Assembly: GCA_021234155.1 (NCBI GenBank)
Contig: JAJEKV010000104.1
Location: 1,557,900 to 1,621,899, forward strand
DNA: 64,000 nt
Source: Isoetes taiwanensis
Taxonomy: Eukaryota > Streptophyta > Lycopodiopsida > Isoetales > Isoetaceae
Reading direction: 5' to 3'
Shown here: positions 44,602 through 55,149 of the stretch, piece by piece
Position numbering within the stretch: position 1 is the stretch's first letter
Layout: each line of letters begins with the position of its first letter
Notes under the pieces: generated by a model
The model's input: only the letters and a program-made list of their open reading frames with translations
Databases searched by the model: none
What the model was told of the DNA's origin: nothing
Position numbers and translations under genes: made by a program

Positions 44602-45896
44602 TCAAATCGCGTTCCTCACGTCTTGAGTAAGATCTCCTCCAATAGTAACCAATTCTTCTTGATTTCCTTGAGAAATATTGATGTTCTTGACTGAATGTGG
44701 TAACTGTAATGAAGGTGGTGAGTGTGGTGACGAATGTGGTGAATGTGGTGATTGTGGTAAATGTGGTGACAATGATGAATGTGGTGCGTGTGATGACTGT
44801 GGTGACTGTAATTGATGTGGTGGATGTGATGATTGTGATGAATTTGGTGCATGTGGTGACTGTAATGACTGTGGTGAATATGGACTGCTCTGATTTACCT
44901 CATCCTCCAGAATGTGCACATGCCACCAAGCTGCTTGTACTTGTATAGTGGCTGATTTCTGTTTACCCCATCCATGCTTGATGTCAAAATCAGCATCTCT
45001 ACTTGATCTTGATCAATTCCTTGCTGGAATAAAGTCTCCCCAATGGGTCTTTGAATGGACTCTTCCTGCATGTTCACAAGAGTCTCTTGTAACTCATCTT
45101 CACCAATACTTTCAAGTCTTTGGATATACTTATCGGCAACTTGCTGCTGTAAATGACATATTTCTGAAATTTGGGTACCTTTTAACCACTTGTACAAAGT
45201 CTTATCTTCCTTGTCACCCACTTCCAAGACATGAAAACAACTAAGACCTTGCTGCCCAGACACCATAGCATTCTCTTTGCCGATTTCTAACTGTGGGCTG
45301 CTCAAAGAAGGATTGCAAAGAAAGGTACCTTTTGCTGATTTCAGAGGATGATCTATAGTAACCTTGTGTTCCCCTTGAAAGATGTTCATTTCACGCTTCC
45401 TCCATAAAGTCTCGGCTTGTACGGCATCTAACCATGTACGACTCAGCAACAAAGTATAAGTTTCAGCATGCACACTCTCTGGAAATTTCAAAACCATGAA
45501 ATCCAAGATTGATTCCACCTCATAAACCTTGCATAAAACATTTCTTATGACTCCCATAGGCTGCACCTTCATTTGATTGAATGCTTTGAGCATCATAGTT
45601 GTCGGTTCCATCATTTTCAATCCAACTTGAAGCATTATGTGGTAAGGCATTACATTTACTCCACTGCCGGTATCTATGTTGGCCTCTTTGATTAGATATC
45701 CATTAATACTCACATCACAAAGAAATGGCCCAGGATCCTTGGATTGCCGGGCTGGTGGCTCCATTCTCCTCTTGTCGATATCATTTGATATGATTTGTTG
45801 GACTGAAATTTCTGATTTTGTTCTTCCCCCTAACTCTTGCAACAAATTTGGAGAATAATGCATCAATTGCTCAAGAGTAAGTGAACCATCATCCAA
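44602..45896 (-). pseudogene. Ty3/gypsy-type aspartic protease ORF with repetitive tail
   Basis: 333 codons with the retropepsin active site NIDTGSGVNVM (residues ~75-85), then the expected downstream strand pattern and LSRTWLDAV, which matches the 'LLGRPWL' position of plant gypsy proteases. After a one-base shift near 44915 the frame continues into a His/Ser/Pro repeat (SPHSPHSSPHSPPS) encoded by the GTGGTGAATGTGGTGA minisatellite at 44690-44885. No reverse transcriptase follows, so the polyprotein is truncated. Confidence 0.65.
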
Positions 45897-46515
45897 TTAA
45901 ATTGGGATTATGTCAACTCCAAAATCACGCCAACCTGCTATTGTCTTCTAGGGGGTTTTTGTTTTTTTTAATCTTTTTTTTTGGACTTCAAAAATAACAT
46001 AAGGTTGCGATTCACGTGTGACTTTTCATATGCGAATTGAAATATGCAGAAATGAAGAGCAAGTTGCTAACATAGATGAGACAAATATTGCTTGCTCAAT
46101 AGATGATAATATTAGGTTTGATAATAACAAATTGCATTATTTGCGAGGCAATTCCAGACTCGAAATTATCGATACATGGCACAAATATCATACAAAAATA
46201 TCATATATTCCAATAAAACATTAAGGGATCAATCCATGTTTTTCCACGTATTTAACAAGGTGTGGTTCCATGTCACCGTTCTATCCAGTTCAAGGTGCAG
46301 AATCTAACACTTCACCCAATCGGTCATCCCCATAGCCAAATTATGCATAATAGACACAAACTTCACCGGAAAATCATCCGTCCCAAAAAGTTTTTGGATC
46401 GTAAGATGGTGGATTCTGGGCCTGTGTTTGATTGTAGAAGCATTTGAGAGACATCATCATCCACTATGATTATATCATCCTTATTCTCGATACCAAGTTC
46501 GGTCCATCATGTTAC

Positions 46516-46860
46516 TCAAGTGTTTGATGAAGATAGGCTTGCTGTTGGATCCTTGGGATTAGTGAACTTCACACATTTGTTCCGATCCCAAAGGGTCAAC
46601 CAATTTCTACGCATTTCCCCAAAGCCTCCAAAGTATCCTTGATGTTCCTTAGTTCCATGGATGACCAAATACCAACTCGAAATAACCTTGAATGCCTCTC
46701 TAGCATCTCCTTCAAGTGCGGCCGCGGATAGATCCACTTGGTGTTTGATTCTCTTTGGTGTCCGATGAAACCGTTCTCTAGCCACTTTATTTTTCGGAAA
46801 AGTCTTGCAAAGGACTCCGTTTAGGTCGAACACCACAACCTTCTTAGAAACGCAATGGAA
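46516..46860 (-). pseudogene. FCP1/NIF-like phosphatase exon
   Basis: Following an acceptor (GATGTTTCAG) the frame reads KKVVVFDLNGVLCKTFPK. The V-V-F-D-L-N-G-x-L motif matches the start of the FCP1/NLI-interacting (HAD) phosphatase domain of plants, where the Asp is the nucleophile; the second Asp of canonical DxDxT is Asn-Gly here, as in many plant NIF proteins. Downstream WDRNKCVKF resembles the family's later WDQxxC segment, but the middle is missing. It is either a gene fragment or an exon of the neighbouring minus-strand group. Confidence 0.4.
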
Positions 46861-47071
46861 GCTGAAACATCAAACATGTATCCGGTCAGCAAGATACGAT
46901 AACACAAACAATACAAACGCGCCAAGCGTGATTTGAAATAGTCATAACCAAATCGCGCCGGGCGTGATTTAGTTTGACAACGAAAAATAATCAAAGACGC
47001 TTGGCGCGATTTAATTCAAAGGTAATACAAATTAAATCACGCGTGGCGCTATTTCGTGGGCAAGGCCATAC

Positions 47072-47199
47072 CTATCATCTTCAGTTTCGCTGCCGTCATC
47101 GGCGTCATTCTCCCCTTCGCCACCCTTAATCTTCGTCTTCTTCTGACTGTTAGAATTGTTATTTTCTATTAGTTCCGCTGCGTCCTTCACAACTGACAT
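47072..47199 (-). CDS. Acidic exon of the dyad-associated gene group
   Basis: MSVVKDAAELIENNN followed by a Lys-rich patch and an acidic Gly/Asp/Glu segment (GGEGENDADDGSETEDDR), ending in a good donor (GATAG|GTATGG). Two degenerate dyads lie just downstream in the presumed intron. It looks like a disordered first exon. Function unknown. Confidence 0.35.
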
Positions 47200-47301
47200 T
47201 ATTTTACTATTGATTTGGCAAACACACATGAATCACTAGAGCCGCCTTCGTTGCCTTCATTTTCGGTTTCCTGTCAATTATTTCATTGTTAACACATGAA
47301 T

Positions 47302-47712
47302 CTACTCTATTGTTGCTTGCATCACCCGCAATGTGGGCAAGGATATTCCCCCCTGTTCGCCGCCATCCAATTTTGAGCAAACCAGTTTAGCAGCTATTTG
47401 TTCATTACTGCTTTCCTTATCAGGCTGCAGATTACTAGTTCCCTCTCCAGAAGCAACGTCCACTTTCGAATTGGACAAGTCTACGAGACTTTTGATTGCT
47501 GATGATTTCAGGTTGCCATAAGGGCCTTTAGGAGACTTGGCAAGCACATGCATGAGGAATGGTTCAAGAAAGTCTTTGGCCTGCTCATCACTCACAAAGC
47601 AAAGACATCTTCTTGCACCCATAAGAGCCTCTCTGACAATATAACCTCCAACATGAAGCTCCAAGCAGGTTGTATCAATTGGAGCAAATGCCTCGGCGAG
47701 GTAAGCAGCCAT
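47302..47712 (-). CDS. Unrecognised exon in the dyad-associated group
   Basis: 136 codons with a well-structured N-terminal part (MAAYLAEAFAPIDTTCLELH, GGYIVREALMGARRCLCFVSDEQ) and a Ser/Lys-rich C-terminal part. A stop occurs just upstream of the ATG in this frame. No family was identified. Confidence 0.35.
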   Translation of the reverse strand: MAAYLAEAFAPIDTTCLELHVGGYIVREALMGARRCLCFVSDEQAKDFLEPFLMHVLAKSPKGPYGNLKSSAIKSLVDLSNSKVDVASGEGTSNLQPDKESSNEQIAAKLVCSKLDGGEQGGISLPTLRVMQATIE

Positions 47713-47877
47713 AGATGGGGAAATCCATTTTTATTTAAGGGGCCCTTCTCCTTAGTTTGTAGCTCGTACTTGATTTCCCCACTTAGGAGGGGTCCCGATC
47801 CTCATCCTCTTCTGACTCATCCTGTTCTGACTGATCCTGATCCGTATGAAAGAATATAGTTCTTAAGTCTGGATCAT

Positions 47878-48320
47878 CTAGAAGAAAACATTCCCATGCA
47901 CTGCTATTGTCACCCTTGGCCTTAGCAATATCATATTCCTCGTCGACAGCATGGATATCATAATAAAGATCACATGTGCCATCTTCCGTTCTGTTCGCAG
48001 CTCATTATCCTTAACATCATATATTAGGCATCCCTCCCTAATAACTTTGAGGCACTCCAGATCATGAGCAGCAGATAGTGCATGCAGATGTGACTCACCC
48101 AAGGACAAACGATGACAATAGTGAAGGACCTCTCAGGTTGTCAATCCTATACAATTTGGTAAAGAAGCTACTTTGTAGTCCTTCCGGTTCATGCCCATAT
48201 CTCCTCTCCCACCCCGGCTGTCCAACACAAAGAGTGATATATTTTAAGGCCGAAGTTGAATCGCAAGAGACCTTTGTACCCAATGGAGACCGAATCTTTG
48301 GACGTTGTCGCCTTCTCTAG
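47878..48320 (-). pseudogene. Unrecognised coding pieces
   Basis: Two adjacent frames, KVSCDSTSALKYITLCVGQPG with ERRYGHEPEG, then SAAHDLECLKVIREGCLIYD, look like one protein broken near 48100. Same strand and order as the neighbours. Confidence 0.3.
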
Positions 48321-48359
48321 TAATCTTCTTCACAAGGGCCACTTTTTCTCAACTCAGCC

Positions 48360-49069
48360 CGGTACCTTAGGGGTAGAGTCTCCTTATGTTTTGTATTTTT
48401 AGCCTTCCAATTCTTTAGGAAGTCCTTTGACCGAATACAAACTTCTTGATGTCATCATTCTTGACCTTGTATTTGTCCAAAGAATCCAATTTGAGATAAT
48501 GCCACATCCCCGATAGCCTTTGTAACTCGACTCCTACAAACCGACTTCATTGTACGTACATCCTTTACATGATCAAGACACTCAACGAAGGACATCCTAT
48601 CCTTGGTGAAAGCACCCTTCTTGTATAAGACTTCCTTCTTTAAGCACCGGTCTAAAACCCAAATGGTCTCAAAGTCGTCTAGCCCCCGAAGTCTTTCTCA
48701 TCTCTGTCACATTCAAGTCAAAGATGCTTACATCAACAGAGGCACCCTACCCATAGTATCCGGCGGCTTCCCTTGTGCATAAGCGTCCCGCAATTCATTC
48801 CACTTGAGCCATAATTGCCTCCTTACAAAACACAATCTTATACGAAGTCTGTTGGTCCCGACTGCTTTGGATGAGCTTTAAGGAAGATCTCGCAATGTCA
48901 TCACCACCTTTTTCTTTGATTTTCTTGCGGTCTTCTTCTTCTCAGATAATTGTTCATGCGCGAGTCCGCTCCAGCAGCTTGAATGCCTCAGACTTTGACC
49001 CGCCCTGTCTGGTGGGCAATGGGCAGCCATATTCCACCCACTGTTGACGGGCGTGGCGCAGTTGTTCAA
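48360..49069 (-). pseudogene. Broken coding region of the dyad-associated group
   Basis: Readable pieces on the minus strand are NNCATPVNSGWNMAAHCP, KKKTARKSKKKVVMTLRDLP (nuclear-signal-like basic patch), RRQLWLKWNELRDAYAQGKP and DDFETIWVLDRCLKKEVLYK, with LDHVKDVRTMKSVCRSRVTK. They change frame several times, as expected for a gene with sequencing or decay shifts. No family was recognised. Confidence 0.35.
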
Positions 49070-49204
49070 CGTATGGACTGCAATAGTACAGACATTGAAT
49101 CAGTATCATAGAATAGAAACACGCCGGGCGCGATTTGAATAGAATTGATGAAGAGAAAAATCACGCCTGGCGTGAAATGAATAAAGTTACTAATGCAATT
49201 CCGC

Positions 49205-49390
49205 CGCCGTGCTTTCAAATCAAACCAATTCACGCCAGGCGTGTTTTCAAATCAATCGAATTCACGCCAGGCGTGTTTTCAAATCAATTGGTTGACTTGA
49301 AAACACGCCTGGCGTGAATTCGATTGATTTCAAAACACGCCTGGCGTGAATTGGTTTGATTTGAAAGCACGCCTGGCGTGAATACAATTT
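49205..49390. repeat. Large palindrome built from five dyads
   Basis: Arms of the form CACGCC(A/T)GGCGTG plus ATT/TTTTCAAATCAAT are mirrored around about 49292. Read from either side the order is near identical, so this can fold as a cruciform or a long hairpin RNA. It lies in an apparent intron or intergenic gap between minus-strand coding pieces. Confidence 0.85.
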
Positions 49391-49405
49391 ATGAAACCAG
49401 GTTGA

Positions 49406-50638
49406 TTACCTTTTGTATAGAAATGTCTTCCCCATTTCATTCAAAGTTGCACTAATCTCAGCCAAATCTGCAGGTGAAGTATTGGCATCCAAGATACGAC
49501 ACCTCCTATACGCATAGTGATTGTAGAACACTTTTTGGCCTGTTTGTTCTGCCTGCCTGATGATGGCCTTTTGTGCCTCAACGGAATGCTGCCCGTCGAT
49601 GATGACATATTTAATATCATCACTTGATAATAGCTCTCGACGCGTCCCACCCACAAGCAGAGCTTGTTCGAGATCATATCCCAAGGTAGCACATCCGCCG
49701 GCATAGGCATTTGACCCGATTACTAATCATGCTCAGAACAATCTCCATGGCATGTGCTGGATCATATCTCCTGCTAACATAAATGGAGCTTGGTGAACGG
49801 ATGAGGGACTTCACATGGATCGCAAAAGTTTCCTTAAGACCCAATGGATAATGGTCAGCGTACTTATTCAGCTTGTTCATGGCCTCTAGCTGCGCCACTC
49901 TGTCCTGTTCATTCTCAAAAACAGAAGCCTCCATGCCTTCGACAACTGCAGGTTGAACATTCTTCCCTAGATCTAGGACCCTTTTAGAAGCTTTCAAGTC
50001 AGCTAATTCCCTAGCTTGCTGCAAATAGTGACTTGGTGTCGGTTTAGTGAACATGCCTCTACGCACAGCTGTAACCCCTTGGCAAATAGATATTGGCGTA
50101 ACTGCTACATTGGTTGGCCAACCATACTTAAAACATGTCTCACCGTTCACATCTGTCTTCATGAACGTATCCTTGTATGCAGTAGCTCTACAGTGAGTAA
50201 GTCTGAGCAGATCTTTCTTCTGCTTCTGTGTAATCTCCAAGAGCAATTTGCAGTTGGTGTCATCCTCTTCCTCACAAGAGATTAGGATCCCTTGTTTGGC
50301 CATCTTGTCTGCTTCCTTTTTCCTCGAGAAGAGAGTTAAGTCGAGCTTGCCATTTGTCTTGGCAAGGTCAACGTACCACTCGGCACCCTCGTCCATTTCT
50401 TCTTCAGGGCAGGCAGGGTCAGTGGTTGCTATAAGAATCGGCCCTTCATCATCTAAGGTGAGATCATATGGTAATGCGCATCCGGGTCGCTCGCCCTTGC
50501 TTTCTTGGCGGGATTAGAACCCGAATTAGTAGGGTTTTCTTCCTCTTGAGCACTTTGCAAATGAAGATGAGCACTTTTAGAGTACTTTTCGAACAAGAGA
50601 TCACGCCGTGCATTTAAACCTAAATTAGTACAAATCAC
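49406..50638 (-). pseudogene. Unrecognised protein with a DGQHS motif
   Basis: Reads from MICTNLGLNARRDLLFEKY through LTLDDEGPILIATTDPACP, then 240 codons containing EITQKQKKDLLRLTHCRA, PTNVAVTPISICQGV and HYPLGLKETFAIHVKSLI. After a shift near 49680 comes DDIKYVIIDGQHSVEAQKAI. The strand-D-G-Q-H-S-x-E/x-A pattern resembles the nucleotide-binding motif of ParB/Srx-type and DGQHR proteins, but the match is short. Shifts at ~50480 and ~49680 may be errors. Probably the central protein of the dyad-associated element. Confidence 0.45.
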
Positions 50639-51073
50639 GCTTGGCGTGTTGGTATCTCCTATTATTGACCATGCTATGCGTTAATTTGAAACTAAATTAT
50701 TTTGCATCCACATTTTAAGCTACATACCCTTCATGAATCCATATTTCACACTATTTAACCTCATTGAACATTGCTATCTCCAACCTGCCTAACACCGCTA
50801 TATTCTATATATAAAAGCAGAGCAAAATTATGTTCTACGCGGACAATCGAGCATTAACCAGATGTTAATACTTAAAATTCATGCAAAGCATAATAACTCA
50901 AACTCATGCAAAGCATATTATCTCAAGGCAAGGAAATATCTCAAATTCATGCAAGCATAATACTCTCCACACAAAGGTGTATTCGTGGCAAATTAAATAC
51001 CTTGAATAGGGTTCTCGTGGTATTCTCAGGTATTCTTACGATCAACGCCCTCCTAAACTTGAGAAGAGCCGGT

Positions 51074-51232
51074 TTAGAGATTCCTCTTCCACCGCTTCCT
51101 CTGCCCGGCCCGCCTCGACCTCGATTCTTTAGAAGACATCTCCGAGTCGCCCCTAACAGAGTCGGAAGGTCGCTTCGGATACGCCTCGAGCCGTTTCAAG
51201 AAATAGCTTTTTCTACCTGCATTTGGAAATAG
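51074..51232 (-). CDS. Small basic exon-like frame
   Basis: A Lys/Arg/Ser-rich stretch (RLEAYPKRPSDSVRGDSEMS, then SRSRRAGQRKRWKRN). Could be a nuclear-localisation exon of the group. 50700-51050 and 51260-52300 show no gene I can support. Confidence 0.2.
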   Translation of the reverse strand, partial: LFPNAGRKSYFLKRLEAYPKRPSDSVRGDSEMSSKESRSRRAGQRKRWKRNL

Positions 51233-51259
51233 AGAAATTTGAATTTCAAGAAAACACAA

Positions 51260-53390
51260 AATGCGCTTTGAAATATTCTTGACACATACAAATAATAATG
51301 ACGAAGACCCGTCCGTACTTCTTTCATTAAGTTTTTAAAATCCCGCCAAATTTATCCCGCCTAAACGTAGTTAACCTAATCTTTCTTCTAATTCAATTTT
51401 CCCGACCGCCAGAGTTTCCATAGCGCCTTGACTTCTCAAATCGGCTTCGAGACTCAAATCAGCTTCTCAAGAATGGCTCTGAATTAATACTCATCTCATT
51501 CCAATAGCTTGAACATTAATTTCCAATAGTAGGTGTCTCAATAGCAATTTTCTCGCAGTTGTCAAGATGAATGTTTCATGTTAACTACAAATCGAGAAAA
51601 AGGAAAGTAGGATTATGCAAGATCGACTCCATCGATCCGACTGTAAACCGTCATGGAATTCCGCCGGGGGATAAGTATGTCCGAAAGTTACAAGATTAAT
51701 CTATGCGCTATGGATGAAGCTTTACCTCATGAGACACCCGGTGGGGGATACGGTTGGAGAAAGTGTTGGAACATTTGTTGCATGGCCAAGAAACCGCTTT
51801 TAAAAAGGTATGTAACATGTATTACATTGTAGAAATATAGAAGTAGACAAAATTTGTTGTATTCATTGGAAAAAAGATTACAATTGTATATAATCTGGAT
51901 AAACCGGATAAACCGCACAAAATCCCGACCTCTTTTGTTTCAAGCCCGTCTCTTGAGTAGGCGGGCTATCGATCTCCCATTTCCATTGCGGGGCATAGTG
52001 AATTCTTACCGTAAAACCCAAAAAAAAAACACGGGGCTCTAGCTCCACCACCCCCGCTTTGCTCCCACCTCCACCTCCTCCTCTCACTCTCTGCTCCTTT
52101 GCTCTGTTGAACCTCCAATGCATTGTATAGCGCTGCTGTAGTGGTTCCATTGGTTGAGCCATCTCCATTGCATCGTTATCTGCTTTGTGGTAGTGGTTCG
52201 TGTTGGGGCATCCGGGCATAGAGGTTAACCACTAAGAAACGCGACTCCTCATTTTGAATCTCGAGTGACGGATCACGATTCACTCTCGATCAATGCATGT
52301 CTTGCATTCTCAGTGATTAGATAAGAGGGCGAGCCTCCATGCGATTGCAAGGGCCCCAGAGCCCAGATCTATCATTGCCCTGCGCTCTGCTGCCATCATC
52401 ATTACTTGATCCAAGTACTCCAGGGGTTGCAAGACTGGTGCTCCAGCCGAACTGGTGCTCGGCGGTTCAACCGGATTTGGATTGGAGCCAAACGGGAGGG
52501 GGCTGTGTGATTGCTGGCCCAAATGTAATTCCAATCCATCTTCGGTCACCAACCGTGATTAATGTAACCCGCATCTATCAATAGGAAGTGAGCGGAGTAT
52601 CGGTATTCACGCTTTGGCGTGTTATATTTCTTTATTTATAAACTTAGAAACTAAAGACACACGCCCGTGTTTAGCGTAAAAAAGTTGAAAGTAGGGATAC
52701 AATTGTTTGCACTTTCGGCGTGTAACCGCTATATAGGAAAAACTATACACGCCGGGCGTGCATTCAAGCAACCAGTGTAAATAATTGCCCCGCCTTTATC
52801 TATTTACTTATCTATCCGCAGGTTTTTTTTTTTTTCTCCCTCCTGAATGCACTTGGAAAGCGTGTATTCATGTTGAAGGCCAAGGTTACCATAAAACACG
52901 CTTAGCGTGTTTCAAATATTATCTTTCAGATTTTTCTAATGCTTTCTACTACACTTATTCATAATAGAAACTTGCATGCAATAGCATGATTAATTCAGAA
53001 GAGAAAACTCAAGAATTTACTCGAAACAAAAGAAGCGGATGAAGTTTATAAAAAACTATTCTGGTTTTCATAAACATCATCTGCTTCCTCTGCCTCGAGC
53101 AAATGCAAAAGCTTGTCTTCTTGGATTAAACCTGCCATTGAGATGCAACTTAAAACTAAATGAAAACTAACCTTGAGTTCTGAGGCTGGAAGGATTCGAA
53201 GAACGGAGGACTATGCTTGTGGTTTTAATTCCGAGGCTTTTCGATTCTTGAGACCTTAGTCCTCTGCTTTTGGTTTTAATTACGAGTCTCCGATTTCCTC
53301 ACCTTTCTGGATGCTTTCTGAGAACAAAGGCGGAGTCTTTTAGTAAGTTAGGAATTGCGAAACCCAAACATCTAACATTGATGAATATAA
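51260..53390. other. Mostly non-coding, dyad-containing stretch
   Basis: Three dyads (52608, 52748, 52897) and short frames without conserved features. No RNA gene was recognised. Confidence 0.5.
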
Positions 53391-53394
53391 ATCT

Positions 53395-53600
53395 GCTCAC
53401 CAAGATTTCGGACGGCGGATCCAAACACGCCAAGCATACCGCAAATCGTCGTTATGAAGGAAGGAAGAAAATGTAGGAACTTTGAGAGCGTAAAATGGAT
53501 TTATATAGGCACAATTAGAAAAAAAGTTAAGCGTGAATAATTGATTGCTTGAATTAACACGCCTGGCGTACGGTCTTCCCGCCAGACATGACATGTATAT
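53395..53600 (-). promoter_or_regulatory. Dyad plus TATA promoter, first copy
   Basis: On the minus strand: dyad GCCAGGCGTG at 53558, CACGCTTAAC, TATATAAATCC near 53498, ACGCTCTCAAA, and then a short first exon MLGVFGSAVRN near 53403-53438 ending in CTTG|GTGAGC. The same order recurs at 54660-54800, so this is a duplicated promoter. Confidence 0.5.
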
Positions 53601-54362
53601 GGTATATATGGAGAATATTGCATTTCATGCAATAAATTCTCACGGCATTTTATTCCATTTATTGCATTCGAAAAAATAGAATTTAGAAATTTTATATAGG
53701 CTACATTAAAAATGATTTTAAAGGCAAAATTATGAAGGCTAAAAATGACTTGTAAGGTTGGGGAATTGTTTTAGGTCGTATAGGAAAATTTCCTATGGTT
53801 ACTGTGACGAATCAGAGATTTCTCATGTGGTTGATTTATAGTGTTCCCGAGACTTTGTTGAGACAAAATTTGCAGATACAAAATTTTAGAGATAACAGCT
53901 TGGAGACAAAAATAATTGGAGAAAACAGTTGGATTTAATTCAAATAATTTTATGTACGAAAAAAGCGTTCGAACAACTGCTTTTGAAGAAAATTTTATGA
54001 CTAAAACCGTTTGATTTCATTCATAAGAGGAGAATGTCTACGGATGCCCGGGCTTTTCACAAAATTACAGGGAAAAAAAAATGCCCTGCGAGGCGTCCCA
54101 AAGCTTCGTAAGCAACCAAAAAAAAGGGGCCGCCCGGGATGCATCATTGATCTTCCACGCCCAAGCAACAAAGAAGGAAGAAAGGTGTTAGAAAAGAAAG
54201 AAAGGTGAAAAAAAAAAAATAAAATCGACATGCAAACTGGCTCATCTCTCACCATTCTAAAAACCGGTCAATTCTCGACCTTCCTCCTCATCCTCTTCCT
54301 CCCCCCTCCTCCTCCTCTTCCTCCTCCTCCTCTTCTTGAGAGATTTCATTCTCTTTTCGTGG

Positions 54363-54647
54363 TCAAGCCAACCCCTCAAGCCCGGCGGTTTCATGCTCTT
54401 GGGATGACATCTCCTCCTCTTCCTCCAACTCCTCCTCTTCCTCCTCTTCCTCCTCTTCAGAATCAGAGGAATCAGAGGAGCTCAACTCCTCCTCTTCCAT
54501 CTCGAAATCAGAATCATCCTCTGAATCGGAATCAGAGGAGAATTGGGCAAGGAAATCGATGAGCGGGGGGAAGAGAGGGGGTTCTTCAACCCGACGTCTC
54601 TTTGACGAGACCTCGGGTTCTTCATGAAGCCGAGGCTGACGCTTCAT
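54363..54647 (-). CDS. Highly acidic protein
   Basis: MKRQPRLHEEPEVSSKRRRV, then a Phe/Pro/Leu patch (PPLFPPLIDFLAQFSSDSDS), then long Glu/Ser/Asp runs encoded by (CCTCCT)n DNA. The promoter lies directly upstream. Acidic activation-domain-like composition; any such function is inference. The Glu run may vary by microsatellite slippage. Confidence 0.45.
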   Translation of the reverse strand: MKRQPRLHEEPEVSSKRRRVEEPPLFPPLIDFLAQFSSDSDSEDDSDFEMEEEELSSSDSSDSEEEEEEEEEELEEEEEMSSQEHETAGLEGLA

Positions 54648-54659
54648 GGCGGGCGAAAA

Positions 54660-54800
54660 AAAAAAAAATTGGGACAGAATGGTCTTGAGAGCGTGAACCG
54701 GATTTATATAGGGTTAATTAGCTCTTAGCGTGAATAATTTATTGCCTCAAATAACACGCCAGGCGTACGAAATTCCCGCCAGCTATATTATCTAGGGTAT
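54660..54800 (-). promoter_or_regulatory. Dyad plus TATA promoter, second copy
   Basis: Minus-strand order: dyad at 54755, TTATTCACGCTAAGAG, CCTATATAAATCCGG near 54700, ACGCTCTCAAGACC, then the ATG at 54647. The spacing from TATA to ATG is about 50 bp. Confidence 0.6.
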
Positions 54801-55149
54801 ATTATTATGGATAATAAATTCTCACGTCTATTAGTTATATGTCTTTTCGTAATCATATATCCAAATTTTCGATAATTAAAATTTGGATATATTTATATAA
54901 ATGTCATTTCCTTGTTGTTGCCATGAAAATTCTTGTTTTAAATGATTTCGTTTACGCCCATTGTTATTATTATATTAAACCTATTTCCAAGGAATTTCTT
55001 GCTTTTAAAAAAATTTGATTTACCTCTACATATTCCATAAATGTAATGTTTTTTTTTTATCTTATGGTGTAATAATTTTTTCTTACTCATTGACTAAAAA
55101 GGGTGCAATTTGCCTAGGTCAATGGTGCCCCTCCAACTCAAGATGGTGA

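Larger units (their letters stand above)
46918..54767. promoter_or_regulatory. Field of CACGCCWGGCGTG dyads
   Basis: At least 16 copies or near copies of the 13-bp dyad lie at 46918, 46954, 46997, 47038, 49120, 49162, 49231, 49263, 49304, 49336, 49368, 50636, 52608, 52748, 52897, 53558 and 54755. I saw none outside this interval. They fall in introns, upstream of TATA boxes and in a large palindrome. This could be a binding site for an element-encoded protein, comparable to subterminal motifs of plant transposons, or a dispersed mini-repeat. Confidence 0.7.

Noticed and set aside
51878-52219. 113-codon minus-strand frame with a Gly run
   Set aside because: It contains simple sequence, shows no domain, and overlaps non-coding-looking DNA.
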